From: Luteolibacter sp. SL250
GTDB taxonomy: Bacteria > Verrucomicrobiota > Verrucomicrobiia > Verrucomicrobiales > Akkermansiaceae
Direction of reading: 5' to 3'
Assembly (NCBI RefSeq): GCF_026625605.1
Contig: NZ_CP113054.1
Location: forward strand, 4,030,001 to 4,094,000
DNA length: 64,000 nt
The notes under the pieces are model-generated. The model ran no database searches and was not told where the DNA came from. It worked only from the letters and a program-made list of their open reading frames with translations. A program made the position numbers and the translations under genes. Shown in pieces: positions 54,136 through 63,040 of the stretch. The stretch's first letter is position 1. Each line of letters opens with the position of its first letter.

Positions 54136-54228
54136 CTCGCCGACCTCGGCGGTTCGGAAAACATCCGCCCGCAGGACGTGCTGGAGGCGATTCAATACCG
54201 GGCGCTGGACCGGAAATTGTTCAGTTGA
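54136..54228 (+). repeat. comM 3'-end fragment, copy E
   Basis: Matches the last 93 bases of the comM fragment at 50654-50746 at 87 of 93 positions by my count (ADLGGSENIRPQDVLEAIQY, then RALDRKLFS and stop in its frame). Same orientation. The two pieces bracket the transglutaminase-RRM-FmdB-desaturase genes as a direct repeat. Confidence 0.9.
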
Positions 54229-54310
54229 TCCGTCCGGTCTGTATCCATCGACATGAGCTCGCGGCGTCCCCTCCCTTGACCCGGTGGTGGCCGGACGCTA
54301 TTGAAGGGGA

Positions 54311-54979
54311 ATGAAAGCGCGGCTCCCCCACCTTGCACGCATCAGCGTATCCGTCATTCCCCTGCTGGGAGCCATGGCCCATGGGGCGGTGCTGGCCGAA
54401 TACACGTTCGACAACAACCTCGATCCCACCGCCGGCGGTCCGGCGAACGTGACGCCAACGACGATGACAACGACCGGTTTCAACGTGGCCTATACGTTGA
54501 CCGACCCACCGGGGGGAACCGGCAATCCGGCTGCCGCGGTGACCATGGATCAAACCGCATCATCATTTGGCTCGGATTACTACCAGTTCATGCTCACCCC
54601 GGGCAGCGGATATACGCTGGATCTGACGAGCCTCACTTTCTTGTTCAATGTCAACGGCAGCCAGGCGGCCAGATTCGAGCTGCGCTATGATGATTTGTCG
54701 GACGCCTCAGGTTTCGTGGTTGTCGGCATGACGGACGCAGCGCTCGATACAAGCGCTTTGACCGCGAATTTCGATCTGAGCGGAGCGCAGTTCTCCAATC
54801 TCACCCAGGGCATCGCCTTCCAGATCCATGTCCGGGACGCAACCAACAGCTCCGGAAACAGTGCACGAATCGACAACGTGATGGTGAACGGGGATGTGTT
54901 GGCGGTTCCGGAGCCATCGGTCGCGCTGCTTGCGGTGGCGGGAGGGATGGGCTTCGCGCTGCGGCGGAGGCGAGGGTGA
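54311..54979 (+). CDS. PEP-CTERM exported protein
   Basis: 222 residues. Signal peptide ARISVSVIPLLGAMAHGAVL, then a beta-rich body (EYTFDNNLDPTAGGPANVTP) with the YDDLSDASGFVVVGMTD pattern of Verrucomicrobia exported lectin-like proteins. The C-terminus is VPEPSVALLAVAGGMGFALR then RRRG, a textbook PEP-CTERM signal processed by an exosortase. Expected at the cell surface or in exopolysaccharide. Adhesion or matrix role is inferred from the family. Confidence 0.88.
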   Translation: MKARLPHLARISVSVIPLLGAMAHGAVLAEYTFDNNLDPTAGGPANVTPTTMTTTGFNVAYTLTDPPGGTGNPAAAVTMDQTASSFGSDYYQFMLTPGSGYTLDLTSLTFLFNVNGSQAARFELRYDDLSDASGFVVVGMTDAALDTSALTANFDLSGAQFSNLTQGIAFQIHVRDATNSSGNSARIDNVMVNGDVLAVPEPSVALLAVAGGMGFALRRRRG

Positions 54980-55089
54980 ATGACCGTCACCCTTCGGGCG
55001 GTGTTTCCAAACTCCCTGGACTCCACTGCCGGGATCTCTTGCTCACTCCACCGCCGGAGCACGGGAGACATCCGCACTCTCGCGGGAAA

Positions 55090-56364
55090 TCACAACTGTG
55101 ATCTGAGCAGGGATGCACTCAGGTCCGCGGCCTTCTGGAATACCGTCCGGTTCTCCCAGTCACTCAACGTGTATTCGGTCGAGCGCGATACGTCATCGTC
55201 GAACGCCTTGCCGGCGGACGCGGCGAAGCTCCCGTCGATGATGCTCAGGTTCGCCTCATCATTGAGACGGAAGGAACGGTTGTCAAAATTGGCGGAGCCG
55301 ACGGACGTCCAGAGCCCGTCAATGATCATGCACTTGCAGTGATACATGGAGGGCTGGAAACGGTACACCCTGACTCCACTTTCCAAAAGCCTGCCCAGAC
55401 GGTTGCGGGTGGCATGTTTCACGAAGAGCGAATCGATTTCATCTCCCGGCACGAGAATCTCCACGTCCACTCCGCGACGCGCGGCATCGATGAGGGTCTC
55501 CGTGGTCAGATCATCCGGAACGAAATACGCGTTCCCGATCTTGATGCTCCGTTGCGCCGAGTTGATGGACAGGAGGAACATGAGCCTGGCACTCTCGCTC
55601 CCCTCCATCGGCGAGCTTTTGAACATCTGGCATCGGTGGTTTCCCACCTTCTTGAGTTCCGGAAAATAATCATCGCCATGAAGCACGACGGCACGGGTTT
55701 TCATCCAGTTGTCCAGAAAGGCCGCCTGCATCTGGGCAACGACAGGACCTTCAACCCGGTAGTGTGAATCGCGCCATTCGTCCGCATTCCTCGCGTCGCC
55801 GGTCCACTCGTCGGCAATGCCGACACCACCGGTGAATCCAACGGTCCCGTCGATTACCAACAACTTCCTGTGCGTGCGATGATTTGCCCGCGCGATGTTC
55901 GCGATGTGATAGATCTCCAGCTCAACCCCGGCGTCCCTCATTCTCCGCAGGGATTCCGCGTTGATGCAGTTGCATCCGACCCCGTCGATCAGGACATGCA
56001 CTTGGACACCCTCCGCCGCTTTCCTTGCCAGCGCGGAGGCGAACCGGTTCGCGATTTCCCCATCCCAGTAGATGAACGTTTCAAAGGTGATCGTCCGCTT
56101 CGCCCCCTCGATGGCGGCCAGCATGGCGGGAAAGATCTCGTCACCATTGTGAAGCGGCTCGACGTGGTTTCCGTGCAGGATCGGCGGCCCGAGCAGTTGG
56201 CTCATCGCCCTCTCGAACTGGGGGTCATCCACTCCATAGAAGTGTTTGATTTTCCTTTTGATCTTCTTCTCCCCTGAAATGAAATTCCGCCCGAAAATGG
56301 TCAGAGCCGCGGTGATGACGGCAGTCGAGGCGACGAGCAGCAGATCGGAGGAGCGGAGCTTCAT
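55090..56364 (-). CDS. Phospholipase D family / cardiolipin synthase-like protein
   Basis: 424 residues with an N-terminal membrane helix (LLLVASTAVITAALTIFG). Two HxK(x)4D motifs: HRKLLVIDGTVGFTGG and HCKCMIIDGLWTSVGSANFD, the latter followed by NRSFRLNDEANL as in cardiolipin synthases. Likely condenses or exchanges phosphatidyl groups at the inner membrane. Start ATG 56364. No partner gene; a stray RND fragment lies just upstream. Confidence 0.9.
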   Translation of the reverse strand: MKLRSSDLLLVASTAVITAALTIFGRNFISGEKKIKRKIKHFYGVDDPQFERAMSQLLGPPILHGNHVEPLHNGDEIFPAMLAAIEGAKRTITFETFIYWDGEIANRFASALARKAAEGVQVHVLIDGVGCNCINAESLRRMRDAGVELEIYHIANIARANHRTHRKLLVIDGTVGFTGGVGIADEWTGDARNADEWRDSHYRVEGPVVAQMQAAFLDNWMKTRAVVLHGDDYFPELKKVGNHRCQMFKSSPMEGSESARLMFLLSINSAQRSIKIGNAYFVPDDLTTETLIDAARRGVDVEILVPGDEIDSLFVKHATRNRLGRLLESGVRVYRFQPSMYHCKCMIIDGLWTSVGSANFDNRSFRLNDEANLSIIDGSFAASAGKAFDDDVSRSTEYTLSDWENRTVFQKAADLSASLLRSQL

Positions 56365-56422
56365 ATCGTGGGGATCTGGAAAGAGAAGCCATCACGGCCA
56401 CAAATCAAGGCCATCGGGAAAA

Positions 56423-56526
56423 CTTCCTCCATCGCCCTGATGGTCGCTTCGCGGCGGCCCATCCGGGATACAAAATGGTGCTCCACGGCTTCCAGCACCA
56501 CGATGGCGTCATCGGCCACGATGCGA
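56423..56526 (-). pseudogene. RND transporter gene fragment
   Basis: The minus frame encodes VADDAIVVLEAVEHHFVSRM then GRREATIRAMEEV, matching DDAIVVVEAVEHHLESGMGR and REATIKAMEEV of the intact pump gene (about 61730-61830). Nucleotide similarity is strong over about 100 bases and then stops at both ends. An isolated scrap of an RND transporter transmembrane segment. Confidence 0.85.
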
Positions 56527-56630
56527 GGGAGGGTAAGGGTATCCGGCGGGAGTCCGAACCGTCCTGCAAGGCTCTCAGCTCCCCGCCTGGAGCACCCGCT
56601 GTCCGGATCCGCAGGAGTAATCTACTTTTA

Positions 56631-56925
56631 ACGTCCCCTGAAAGAGAACCCGTCTTTATGTATTCATACTATTGATCCTCGCATAATAAAGTGACTTCAG
56701 CAGCTTCCTGGTTGCCGCATGGAAGGATGCGGCGCCCGGGCATCCTGCCCGGTGCCTGTATCCTTCGCATGGCAAGGGCCTGCGGGCAGGATGCCCGCGC
56801 CACTTCCTTGTCACTTCATTTTGCGAGGATCAATATATAGACATCGGAAAAAACGCCACTGGTAAGTTTTTCATTTTATTATCAGTGACTTCGAAACCAT
56901 CCTCTAGCCGGACCACAATCCATCG
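56631..56925 (+). repeat. comM-derived dispersed repeat, copy F, split by an insertion
   Basis: Left half 56631-56670 (CCCTGAAAGAGAACCCG, then TATGTATTCATAC) resembles the NPCPYG region of copies A and B. The right half resumes at about 56838 (AGACATCGGAAAAAACGCCACT, close to AGACCATCAGAACAAACATC of copy D). ATCAGTGACTT and CAATCCATC blocks follow. The intervening 165 bases are a separate inverted-repeat element. Confidence 0.65.
56671..56835. mobile_element. MITE-like element with 26-bp terminal inverted repeats
   Basis: Left end TATTGATCCTCGCATAATAA then AGTGAC (56671-56696) pairs with the right end (56810-56835) at 24 of 26 positions. A second inner inverted repeat, CGGGCATCCTGCCCG near 56738 and CGGGCAGGATGCCCG near 56783, makes a strong internal hairpin. 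No coding capacity. It lies inside comM-derived repeat copy F, so it inserted later. A short TA-type target duplication is possible but not certain. Confidence 0.75.
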
Positions 56926-57160
56926 CGAGCTTTAGCTTCCCAATCGAGTAGGCTTCACGCTCAGGAAGGTGAAGAGAACGGCCGATGCTCCATCGAACCA
57001 CATGCCGCAAATCGTTCCAGGAAATATCGGTCAAATTATTAGCGAATTGATGATAAATGGTCTATTTACAAAGAGATGCGCTTGAGATAAGATTTCTCAT
57101 CAAGGATATTCCGGGTGAACTATTCGGGAGAATTCCGGGCACCTTATCTCCCCTCATCTC
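56926..57160. other. Intergenic gap ahead of exported protein gene
   Basis: No gene recognised. AT-rich near 57030-57110, where the promoter of the gene at 57161 may lie. Confidence 0.35.
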
Positions 57161-59047
57161 ATGCCATCACCATATCAAATCCTATATTCAGGACACATCA
57201 TTAAAATCAGTCATCTTCTGGCTGTCATCATCTCCATGATCATTCCGCTTGCTCGGGCGCAGCCCGCGTTGAGGATCATTCCGGCTGCGGACGGGAAAAC
57301 ACACCGCATCGAAGCGGATGCTCCAGCAAGCCAGCAGAGTCGGTTCCTCATGAGTGAAGACATGAAGCTTTGGAAGCCTTTCCACACGCCTTTCGTCGGG
57401 AAAGGCAATGTCACGGTTCCCACGGACCTAAGTGCTGCCAGCGGAGCCCCGAAGCGTCTATTTTTCATGACCGCACCGGCGGACCCAATTGCCGAGTATG
57501 GTTATCAAGAATATTATTCATCTGCTGCGAATGCGCCAAATACGGTGGACTATTCCTACACTACCGGTGAGAGCCGGATCTCCCTTGTAAGATCCAAAAA
57601 CGGCAACTTCGGAACGACCACCATTTTTGAGGGAAGTGTCTCTTTCGCGATTATCGAAAATCCTGAATCTACATCGATCATTATTTGTGAGATCGGACCC
57701 GATACACAGGGTGGAGCTGAGCTTTCCAACTACGCGCTTCGAATCAGCTTGGACGGTGACTTCACCACCACCGAGTTCATGGAGCGATCCACCAATGGAA
57801 CATTCTCGTCGATCCTTCCTTTGTCCCGGGTACCGACTTCCATTTTGCTCGCCCGGCATCCTGCGAGAAAGTTGAACACCAGATCCACCAACGATGATGA
57901 AAATTTCGACTTGGACAAATTTGCGGAAGAGGCTTGTGAGAAATTCCAGACCGGCATTTTCATTCCCTTCATAGATTGGTTGAAAAACGCGAAAAAGGAT
58001 GCCACAGACGCCATCCAGAAAAAGAAGACCCGGCTCGAGAAGCAGAAGGAAGATGCCCTTTTGGCCGCTTCCGAAAAATGGGAGAGATTCTCTGAGGATT
58101 GGGAAGAGGCAAAAAGCGAGTGGGTCACATCCCGCGAAAGTCCTCCGCAGGGGCTTATACACGAGATGCCTAGGGAGATGAGCAAGGGGGCGGCTGCCAC
58201 CTATTCCCTCATCAACAGCGGCAACGCTCCTTATGTGGACGCGATGCAGGTTCCAAACGGCCGCGCCACCATTGATCTGGTGACTGCAAATCCTGTCGGA
58301 GGCACTGCTCCGGAAACTCCCACGAAGCTGCCTTTGAAAATCCTCAAACTCGAGGGCGACAAACAAGGCGTCGAGTGCGAGAACAGCTTTCTCCCCAAAA
58401 ATCTCAAGATCAAGGTGGTAGACCAGAATCTAAAACCTATTCATTTCGTTCTCACTCAGTGGGAATCAAAGGCCGGGGGGGGATCCTTTGAAACCATCGG
58501 GCCCACGCATCCGACATGGATTACGGAACAGGATGGCACGGCGACGGCACGGTGGAAGGTGGGATCAAGGACCACTCCGGAGCAGAAATGTCAGGTGAGG
58601 ATCTCGGACATCTCAACCAGTTTCCTCAGCGGCGAGGTTCTCGAAGCCCCATCCGAATTCGATGCCACACTTAAAGCGGATCTCGGCAATGTCCTCCATC
58701 TTGCCTGTGTGGGGCAATGGAACGTGATCAACTACGGCAACTACGACACAGATCCCGATCGAATTACGGCGAACTACAATTTCGAGCTGCTTCCTAGTGG
58801 GAGTGGAGCTTATCAGTTGGGGACGAAATATCCAGGAGTTTACAAGGTGGGTAGCAAAACCTATTATATCTCATGGTGGCTGGCGCGGTCATCCTGTGGA
58901 TACAAGCTGCAGATGTCCGGATTCTGGCATCCCGCTTTCGATGGACTGGCCCGGGAGCATCTGACCTATCCACTCACGAGTTTCAAAACCTTCGGTTACG
59001 GCAGTCCGGGCCCTCTGCCGGTAAACCAGATTTATACGAAGAGATAA
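57161..59047 (+). CDS. Large exported protein with coiled coil and Ig-like domain, unknown function
   Basis: 628 residues. Signal peptide IKISHLLAVIISMIIPLARA. The first 80 mature residues hold an RFLMSEDMKLWKPF ... RLFFMTA module like those of Verrucomicrobia exported proteins. Residues around 270-310 are a charged helix (AKKDATDAIQKKKTRLEKQK), likely a coiled coil. Near 420-490 there is an Ig-like (Big_1-type) strand set (LKIKVVDQNLKPIHFVLTQW, then EQDGTATARWKVG). The C-terminal 120 residues have paired Cys and many aromatics. Lower GC than flanking genes. No family recognised for the whole; an adhesin or surface-structure role is only a guess. Confidence 0.7.
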   Translation: MPSPYQILYSGHIIKISHLLAVIISMIIPLARAQPALRIIPAADGKTHRIEADAPASQQSRFLMSEDMKLWKPFHTPFVGKGNVTVPTDLSAASGAPKRLFFMTAPADPIAEYGYQEYYSSAANAPNTVDYSYTTGESRISLVRSKNGNFGTTTIFEGSVSFAIIENPESTSIIICEIGPDTQGGAELSNYALRISLDGDFTTTEFMERSTNGTFSSILPLSRVPTSILLARHPARKLNTRSTNDDENFDLDKFAEEACEKFQTGIFIPFIDWLKNAKKDATDAIQKKKTRLEKQKEDALLAASEKWERFSEDWEEAKSEWVTSRESPPQGLIHEMPREMSKGAAATYSLINSGNAPYVDAMQVPNGRATIDLVTANPVGGTAPETPTKLPLKILKLEGDKQGVECENSFLPKNLKIKVVDQNLKPIHFVLTQWESKAGGGSFETIGPTHPTWITEQDGTATARWKVGSRTTPEQKCQVRISDISTSFLSGEVLEAPSEFDATLKADLGNVLHLACVGQWNVINYGNYDTDPDRITANYNFELLPSGSGAYQLGTKYPGVYKVGSKTYYISWWLARSSCGYKLQMSGFWHPAFDGLAREHLTYPLTSFKTFGYGSPGPLPVNQIYTKR

Positions 59048-59159
59048 CCTCGGAGGCTACATTTAGATCAATCTGACGCATCCACCGGCATACGGCACGT
59101 CAAACACGTACACTCTCATCCGACGATTCGTCGCCCAGCGGGCCAATCGCCCCCGAAGA

Positions 59160-59530
59160 CTTGAGCACCATGAATGGGAGCATGCGATGCTTGGCAGGTT
59201 GCTTGTTGGGGTAGTTCTCTGGCAAACTCGACGGTGCCCTCCCGCCGAGGAAACTGTGGGGCTCTTCCTCGTTGTAGTCGGTCTTCCAGGCTTGAGAAGC
59301 TGGTGGGCACCGCCGAGGCTGACGAATCAATGCTCGGTAAGGCATGCGTCGCGGCAAGTGACGCTGAAACTTTCCGCAGACGCGTTTTGTACCGCTTTGC
59401 CGAGCTGGATGAAGGCCAGCTTCACACGATGTTAAGAGACCCGGCGATCCAGAGCCTTGCCGGTGAACTCCGGACCGTTGTCTATCAACCGCCAGCCACT
59501 CATCGACGTCCTCGCATGAGAATTGGGGCG
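59160..59530 (-). mobile_element. IS3-family transposase (OrfB) remnant
   Basis: The minus strand reads WRLIDNGPEFTGKALDRRVS, a stop, HRVKLAFIQLGKAVQNASAE then SFSVTCRDACLTEH, a stop, and in a shifted frame AWKTDYNEEEPHSFLGGRAP. These are the DNGPEF and YNExRPHSSLG blocks of the integrase core of IS3-group elements. At least two stops and one frameshift show it is dead. It lies between the exported protein gene and a comM tail piece. Confidence 0.82.
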
Positions 59531-59597
59531 GTATGATGGCTTCATGCCATCAGCTTTCGGGTATCCATGCTGACCCATTGAGAGTCCGTACTGATGT

Positions 59598-59759
59598 CTG
59601 AGGTGAAGCTTTCCGTTCGCAGCAGTGCAACTCACGTGACCGGATTCTGAAGGTGGCCTGCGCCTTGGCCGAGACCTCGGCGGTGCGGAAAACATCCGGC
59701 TCTAGGATCTGCTAAAGGCGATCCAATAGCCGGCGCTGGATAGGAAGTTTTTCAGTTGA
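59598..59759 (+). repeat. comM 3'-end fragment, copy G (decayed)
   Basis: Resembles the end of comM from the SFSARAHDR region to the stop: ACCTCGGCGGTGCGGAAAAC, ATCCAATA and TTCAGTTGATCCG are shared with copies C and E, with several base changes and lost codons. Downstream bases GATCCG...GTATC match those after copy E. It lies about 120 bases beyond the 3' end of the RND pump gene. Confidence 0.75.
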
Positions 59760-59881
59760 TCCGGCCAGCCGGTATCGGTGAGTCCGCTTTTCAGCATAGC
59801 CGCTCCAAAGGCTGGCGTAGCGACTGGCCGTTACGGTTGGGGGACACACCGTCCACCCAGGTCCGGGGCTCCTGACCGGCC

Positions 59882-62800
59882 TCAAGCCGTCCTCTTCCTC
59901 TGCATCCACAGCGTGACGTTCCGGATGACGACGTAGAACACCGGGGTCAGCAACAGACCGGCGAAGGTGACGCCGAGCATGCCGGAGAAGACGGCGACGC
60001 CGAGCGCGCGGCGGAGTTCCGCGCCGGCGCCGGTGGCGATGGCGAGCGGGACGACGCCGAGGATGAAGGCGAAGGCGGTCATCAGGATCGGGCGGAGGCG
60101 GAGCTTGCTGGCCTCGATGGCGGCTTCCATCGGGGAGACGCCGTCGCGGTCCTCGACGAGCTTCGCGAACTCCACGACGAGGATGGAGTTCTTCGCCGCG
60201 AGTCCGATGAGCACGACGAAGCCGATCTGGGTGAAGATGTTGTTGTCACCCCCGGCGAGCGAGATGCCGGCGAGGGCACAGAGGACGCAGAGCGGGACGA
60301 TGAGGATGATCGCCAGCGGCAGACCCCAGCTTTCGTAAAGCGCGGCGAGGATCATGAAGACGAAGAAGAGGCAGATGGGGAAAACATAGGCGGCGCTGTT
60401 GCCGGCGGCGATTTCCTGGAAGGCGGTCTCCGTCCACTCGAAGCCGTAGGAGCGGGGAAGATTCTCACCGGCGAGCTTTTCCAGGGCGGCGATGGTCTGG
60501 CCGGAACTGAATCCGGGCGCGGGGTCCGCACTGATGTCCGCGGCGGGGAAGAGGTTGTAGCGCAGGACGCGGGACGGCGCCGCGATCTGGCTGACCTCCA
60601 TCAGTGATCCGAGCGGAACCATGTCGCCGTTCTCACTGCGGGTGCGGAGCGCGAGGATGTCTTCCGGGCGCGCGCGGTGTGATCCTTCCGCCTGGGCGGT
60701 GACCTGGAAGGGCTTGCCGTAGAGGTTGAGGTCGTTGACGTAGATCGAGCCGAGATAGATCTGCAGCGTTTCCGAGATCGAGCGGATGGGCACGTCCATG
60801 CTCTTCGCCTGGGTGCGGTTGATGTCCACGTAGAGCTGCGGGGTCTTCGCACGGTAGAGGCTGAAGACGCGCTTCCACTCCTCCTCACCGCCGCCCTTGG
60901 CGATGAGGTCGCTGATGGCATCCTGGAGTGCCACCGGGCTGCCGCCTTCGCGGTCCTGGATCATCATTTTCACACCACCCGTGGTGCTGAGACCGCGGAC
61001 GGCCGGCGCGGGGAAGGCCAGCACGCGGGCTTCCTTGATCTTCGTGAACTCCGCGGAAACGTGGGCGACGATGCCATCGAGCGAGCGGGCGGGATCATTG
61101 TCGCGCTTTTCGAAAGGCTCGAAGATGCAGATCACCGTGCCGGTGTTCGGCGCGGTGGCCTGGGTCACGCTGGAGCTGCCGATGCGGTTGATGGTGTTGG
61201 AAATGCCCGGCGTCTTTTTGAGGATGGCCTCCACCTTGTCCATCACGGCGGTGGTGCGCTCGATGGAGGCTCCTTCCGGCAGCTCCACGTTGACGAACAT
61301 CACGCCCTGGTCGGTCTGCGGGATGAATCCGGTCGGGACCTTCTTGAACATGAAGAAGGTCAGCGCGATGAGCGCCGCATAGACGGCGAGGGAGACGTAC
61401 TTCCACCGGATGGCCCCGCGGACGACGGCCAGGTAGCCGGACCGCGTCGCATCGAAGGATCTGTTGAACAGGCGGAAGAACCAGCCGAAGAGGAAGTTGA
61501 TCGTGCGGCCCAAGAAGTCCTTTTTCTCGGTCGGTGCCTGGAGGAACAGCGCGCAGAGGGCCGGACTGAGGGTGAGCGAATTCACCATCGAAAGGAGGGT
61601 GGAGAACGCGATGGTCAGGGCGAACTGGCGGTAGAAGGAACCGGTGAGGCCGGCGATGAACGCCGTGGGCACGAACACGGCGATGAGCACCACGGACATG
61701 GCGACGATGGGGCCGGACACCTCCTCCATCGCCTTGATGGTCGCCTCGCGGCGGCCCATTCCGGATTCCAGATGGTGCTCCACGGCCTCCACCACCACGA
61801 TGGCGTCATCGACCACGATGCCGATCGCCAGCACCAGGCCGAGGAGGGTGAGGAGGTTCAGCGAGAACCCGAAGGCGAGGAGGATGGCCAGCGCACCGAT
61901 GAGGGAGACGGGAACCGCGAGGATGGGGATGAGCGTCGAGCGCCAGCTCTGGAGGAAGATCATCACGACGAGGAGCACCAGGATGAAGGCCTCGACGATG
62001 GTGTGGATCACCGAATTGATCGCCTCCTGGACGAACATGGTGGTGTCATAGATGACGGCGTGTTTGACGCCCGGCGGGAAGCGCCCGGAAAGGCGGTCCA
62101 TTTCCGCGCGGACGGCTTTCGAGACCTCGAGGGCGTTCGACCCCGGGGCCTGGAAGACGCCGATGTTGATGGCGGGCTTTCCATCGAGCCGGGAGACGAC
62201 CGTGTAGTCCTTCGCCCCGAGCTCGACGCGGGCGACATCCTTGACCGTGACGACCTCGCCGTTGTCGCCGGTTTTGATGACGACTTTCTCGAACTCCTCG
62301 ACGGTCTCCAGACGTCCCTGGGTGGTGACGGTCATCTGGAAATCCAGGCCGGAGGGTGAGGGCTGCGCGCCGACGGCCCCGGCGGGGATCTGGACGTTCT
62401 GCTCGCGGAGCGCGGCGACGACATCCCCGGGGGTCATGCCGAGCGCGGCGATGCGCTCCGGATCGAGCCAGATCCGCATCGAGTATTCGCGGGCGCCGAA
62501 GAACACGATGTCACCGACACCGGGGATCCGGGCGAGATAGTCGCTGATCTGGAGGTACGCGTAGTTCGACAGATAGAGGTCGTCGCGGCTTTCATCCGGG
62601 GAGATGATGCTGACGGCCATCGTGAAGTCGGGGGAGCGCTTGCGGACGACCACGCCGTTGTCGCGGACGGTTTCCGGCAGGCGCGGGACCGCGGCCTGGA
62701 CGCGGTTCTGCACGAGCACCTGCGCGCTGTCCGGATCGGTCCCCGGCTTGAAGGTGACGGTGATGGTCATCTGCCCGTCCGAGGTGGAGGACGACGAGAT

Positions 62801-63040
62801 GTAGAGCATGTTGTCCACGCCGTTGATCTGCTGCTCCAGCGGGGCGGCGACGGTGTTGGCGATGGTCTCCGCGTTCGCGCCGGGATAGCTGGCGGAGACC
62901 GTGACCGTCGGCGGCGTGATGTTCGGATACTGGGCGACGGGAAGGAACTTCCAGGCGATGGCACCGATGACGATGGTCAGGATGGAGATGACGGCCGCGA
63001 AGATCGGGCGGTCGATGAAGAAGCGCGGGATGCTGTTCAT
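59882..63040 (-). CDS. RND multidrug efflux transporter (AcrB/MexB-type)
   Basis: 1052 residues, full length. It begins MNSIPRFFIDRPIFAAVISI, with PSYPNITPPTVTV-like pore segments, and the transmembrane block LVLAIGIVVDDAIVVVEAVE carries the paired Asp of the proton relay (motif A region). The C-terminal half repeats the fold (LVVLIGLAAKNSILVVEFAK) as in HAE1 pumps. It exports hydrophobic compounds across the envelope using proton motive force, with an adaptor and an outer-membrane channel. The adaptor gene overlaps upstream by 4 bases; no channel gene follows within the window. Confidence 0.96.
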   Translation of the reverse strand: MNSIPRFFIDRPIFAAVISILTIVIGAIAWKFLPVAQYPNITPPTVTVSASYPGANAETIANTVAAPLEQQINGVDNMLYISSSSTSDGQMTITVTFKPGTDPDSAQVLVQNRVQAAVPRLPETVRDNGVVVRKRSPDFTMAVSIISPDESRDDLYLSNYAYLQISDYLARIPGVGDIVFFGAREYSMRIWLDPERIAALGMTPGDVVAALREQNVQIPAGAVGAQPSPSGLDFQMTVTTQGRLETVEEFEKVVIKTGDNGEVVTVKDVARVELGAKDYTVVSRLDGKPAINIGVFQAPGSNALEVSKAVRAEMDRLSGRFPPGVKHAVIYDTTMFVQEAINSVIHTIVEAFILVLLVVMIFLQSWRSTLIPILAVPVSLIGALAILLAFGFSLNLLTLLGLVLAIGIVVDDAIVVVEAVEHHLESGMGRREATIKAMEEVSGPIVAMSVVLIAVFVPTAFIAGLTGSFYRQFALTIAFSTLLSMVNSLTLSPALCALFLQAPTEKKDFLGRTINFLFGWFFRLFNRSFDATRSGYLAVVRGAIRWKYVSLAVYAALIALTFFMFKKVPTGFIPQTDQGVMFVNVELPEGASIERTTAVMDKVEAILKKTPGISNTINRIGSSSVTQATAPNTGTVICIFEPFEKRDNDPARSLDGIVAHVSAEFTKIKEARVLAFPAPAVRGLSTTGGVKMMIQDREGGSPVALQDAISDLIAKGGGEEEWKRVFSLYRAKTPQLYVDINRTQAKSMDVPIRSISETLQIYLGSIYVNDLNLYGKPFQVTAQAEGSHRARPEDILALRTRSENGDMVPLGSLMEVSQIAAPSRVLRYNLFPAADISADPAPGFSSGQTIAALEKLAGENLPRSYGFEWTETAFQEIAAGNSAAYVFPICLFFVFMILAALYESWGLPLAIILIVPLCVLCALAGISLAGGDNNIFTQIGFVVLIGLAAKNSILVVEFAKLVEDRDGVSPMEAAIEASKLRLRPILMTAFAFILGVVPLAIATGAGAELRRALGVAVFSGMLGVTFAGLLLTPVFYVVIRNVTLWMQRKRTA

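Noticed and set aside
61061..62359. A 432-codon plus-strand frame across the RND pump
   Set aside because: Asp/His/Glu-rich antisense shadow; the minus strand is a clear RND transporter.
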